Positions 15,526-16,788 of a stretch of DNA of 16,788 nt are shown here, piece by piece. A program made the position numbers and the translations under genes. Each line of letters starts with the position of its first letter. Position 1 is the first letter of the stretch. Below the pieces are notes generated by a model. That model had not been told where the DNA came from. It made no database searches and saw only the letters and a program-made list of their open reading frames with translations. The DNA comes from JAUVXY01 sp964392345 (GTDB taxonomy: Bacteria; Actinomycetota; Humimicrobiia; Humimicrobiales; Humimicrobiaceae), in the NCBI GenBank assembly GCA_964392345.1, contig CAYMPQ010000036.1, positions 1 through 16,788 of the forward strand, read 5' to 3'.

Positions 15526-16788
15526 ATGAATTGGGAAGACTCTAAAAATATAGTAAACGGTGAATCAGTAATAATTCGAGAACTTGAAGAAATTTACACT
15601 GCAAATTTCAAGGAATCCGAAACAGTTGAATTTAAGAAATCTATTTCCGAACTGGATAGCGCGCTAAAAACTTTATGCGCTTTTTTAAACAACAAAGGCG
15701 GCATGCTATATTTTGGAATTAGTAATTCTGGAAATATTATTGGCCAGATTTTAAGCGATCAAAATCTAAGAGAAATTTCACAAAAAATAAGAGATAAAAT
15801 AAAACCGCAAATTACTCCAAAAATTGCTACAACTTATATTAACAATATTCCCATAGTAGAAGTTAAAGTAGAAAGAATCACAGATGAGATTTACTATTAT
15901 AAGGGAGTCGCCTATATCAGGAGCGGTACGGAAACGGTTGTTATGCCGCCTGATGAAATAAAAGATAAAATTATGAAAGCTAACCAGATTGCATGGGAAA
16001 GACAAATATTTAAAAGAGCCAGCTTCTCTGATTTAAAAATATCCACTATAAATAAATTTCTAAAGCTTGCGAGAGAAGCAAAAAGGCTGCCTGCCACTAA
16101 AGAAGATAAAGAAACTATACTTAGAAAACTTGAACTTATTACAGACGAAGGAATAACTAATGCTGCGGTAGTATTATTTGGAAAGGAATCTGCAAGATTT
16201 TTCCCAAATACACTACTAAGATGTGGAAGATTTAAAGATGAACTAAAAGAGTTTTTTCTGGATATGAAAGATTACGGCAGCAATATTTTTGATAACCTTG
16301 AAAAAGGAATTAATTTTCTTCAGGAACATATGAAGATAACTGCAAGAATCGAAGGCTTGTTAAGAGTTGAAAAATGGGAACTCCCAATTCCAGCGCTTCG
16401 TGAAGCAATAATAAATGCAATGATTCATATGGATTATACAATAAATGGGTTTGTATATATTGCAGTTTATGATGACAAAATTGAAATCTCTAATCCCGGT
16501 TATCTTATGAAGGGTTTAACTATTAAAAATTTATATAAAAAACATCCTTCAATTCATAGAAATAAACTAATAGCAAATATCTTATACCTATCAGGTCTTA
16601 TTGATAACTGGGGTAGAGGTACGCTTAATATTATAAAACAATTGAAAGCAGAGGAGCTTAAATTACCTGAATTTAAAGAATATTTCAATTATTTCCACAT
16701 CACATTTAACCGCCCAAAAAATTTGGAAGAAAAACTGACAAAAGAAACTACAGGTATATATAATGGTTTAAATGTCCCCAAAAATGTC
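15526..16788 (+). CDS. AlbA_2 (Schlafen-like) and HATPase_c_4 protein, partial at the right edge
   Basis: An open frame of 421 codons without a stop runs to the window end, so the C-terminus is missing. The AlbA_2/Schlafen-AlbA region (about 28-150) is shown by ETVEFKKS, LCAFLNNKGGMLYFGISNSG and later YYKGVAYIRSGTETVVMPP. A GHKL-type ATPase region of the HATPase_c_4 (RecG-related) class follows: LPIPALREAIINAMIHMDY (286-304), YDDKIEISNPGYL, and LIDNWGRGT with W362-G365. Such proteins are often annotated as RecG-like helicases or transcriptional regulators, but no helicase motors are present. A C-terminal winged helix is common in the family and would lie beyond the edge. It follows hsdM by 106 nt with no clear Shine-Dalgarno. 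Its role may be regulation of, or partnership with, the restriction system. Domain calls are firm; function is open. Confidence 0.85.
   Translation, partial: MNWEDSKNIVNGESVIIRELEEIYTANFKESETVEFKKSISELDSALKTLCAFLNNKGGMLYFGISNSGNIIGQILSDQNLREISQKIRDKIKPQITPKIATTYINNIPIVEVKVERITDEIYYYKGVAYIRSGTETVVMPPDEIKDKIMKANQIAWERQIFKRASFSDLKISTINKFLKLAREAKRLPATKEDKETILRKLELITDEGITNAAVVLFGKESARFFPNTLLRCGRFKDELKEFFLDMKDYGSNIFDNLEKGINFLQEHMKITARIEGLLRVEKWELPIPALREAIINAMIHMDYTINGFVYIAVYDDKIEISNPGYLMKGLTIKNLYKKHPSIHRNKLIANILYLSGLIDNWGRGTLNIIKQLKAEELKLPEFKEYFNYFHITFNRPKNLEEKLTKETTGIYNGLNVPKNV

Overview
The window is AT-rich (roughly one third G+C by eye) bacterial DNA. All intact genes lie on the + strand. It divides into a housekeeping gene train (about 225-10203), a sensory/surface pair (10240-13555) and the start of a type I restriction-modification locus (13781 to the right edge). 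A broken tyrosine recombinase fragment lies on the - strand at the left edge.

The housekeeping train reads tmk, holB, ricT (yaaT-type PSP1 protein), tRNA-Thr(CGU), argS, lysA, hom, thrC, apgM-like. The first three are the familiar replication/RNA-maturation cluster. The block argS-lysA-hom-thrC is followed in many Actinobacteria by thrB and rho. Here the thrB position holds an ApgM-family protein, of a kind proposed to be a substitute homoserine kinase, and rho is absent. With the low G+C and heavy ATA/AGA codon use, this suggests an uncultivated low-GC lineage near the Actinobacteria (for example OPB41/Humimicrobiia-like), with Atribacteria-like or Firmicutes lineages as alternatives. This placement rests only on gene order and composition.

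Together lysA, hom, thrC and the apgM-like gene cover DAP to lysine and aspartate semialdehyde to threonine. Aspartokinase and aspartate-semialdehyde dehydrogenase are not in the window. Tight spacing or overlaps (argS/lysA, lysA/hom) indicate co-translation.

The middle region encodes an exported, probably lipid-anchored protein with a Glu-rich stalk and an Ig-like domain. Next comes a seven-helix membrane sensor with PAS, GGDEF and HD-GYP domains. Its GGDEF signature is degenerate (GGGEF) but its inhibitory RxxD site is kept, so it is probably a c-di-GMP phosphodiesterase rather than a cyclase.

The right region carries an HsdM-type adenine methyltransferase and a partial AlbA_2 (Schlafen-type) plus HATPase_c_4 protein that runs off the edge. 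hsdS and hsdR are expected beyond it. The region upstream of hsdM has a good sigma70-type promoter candidate followed by a perfect 6-bp dyad.
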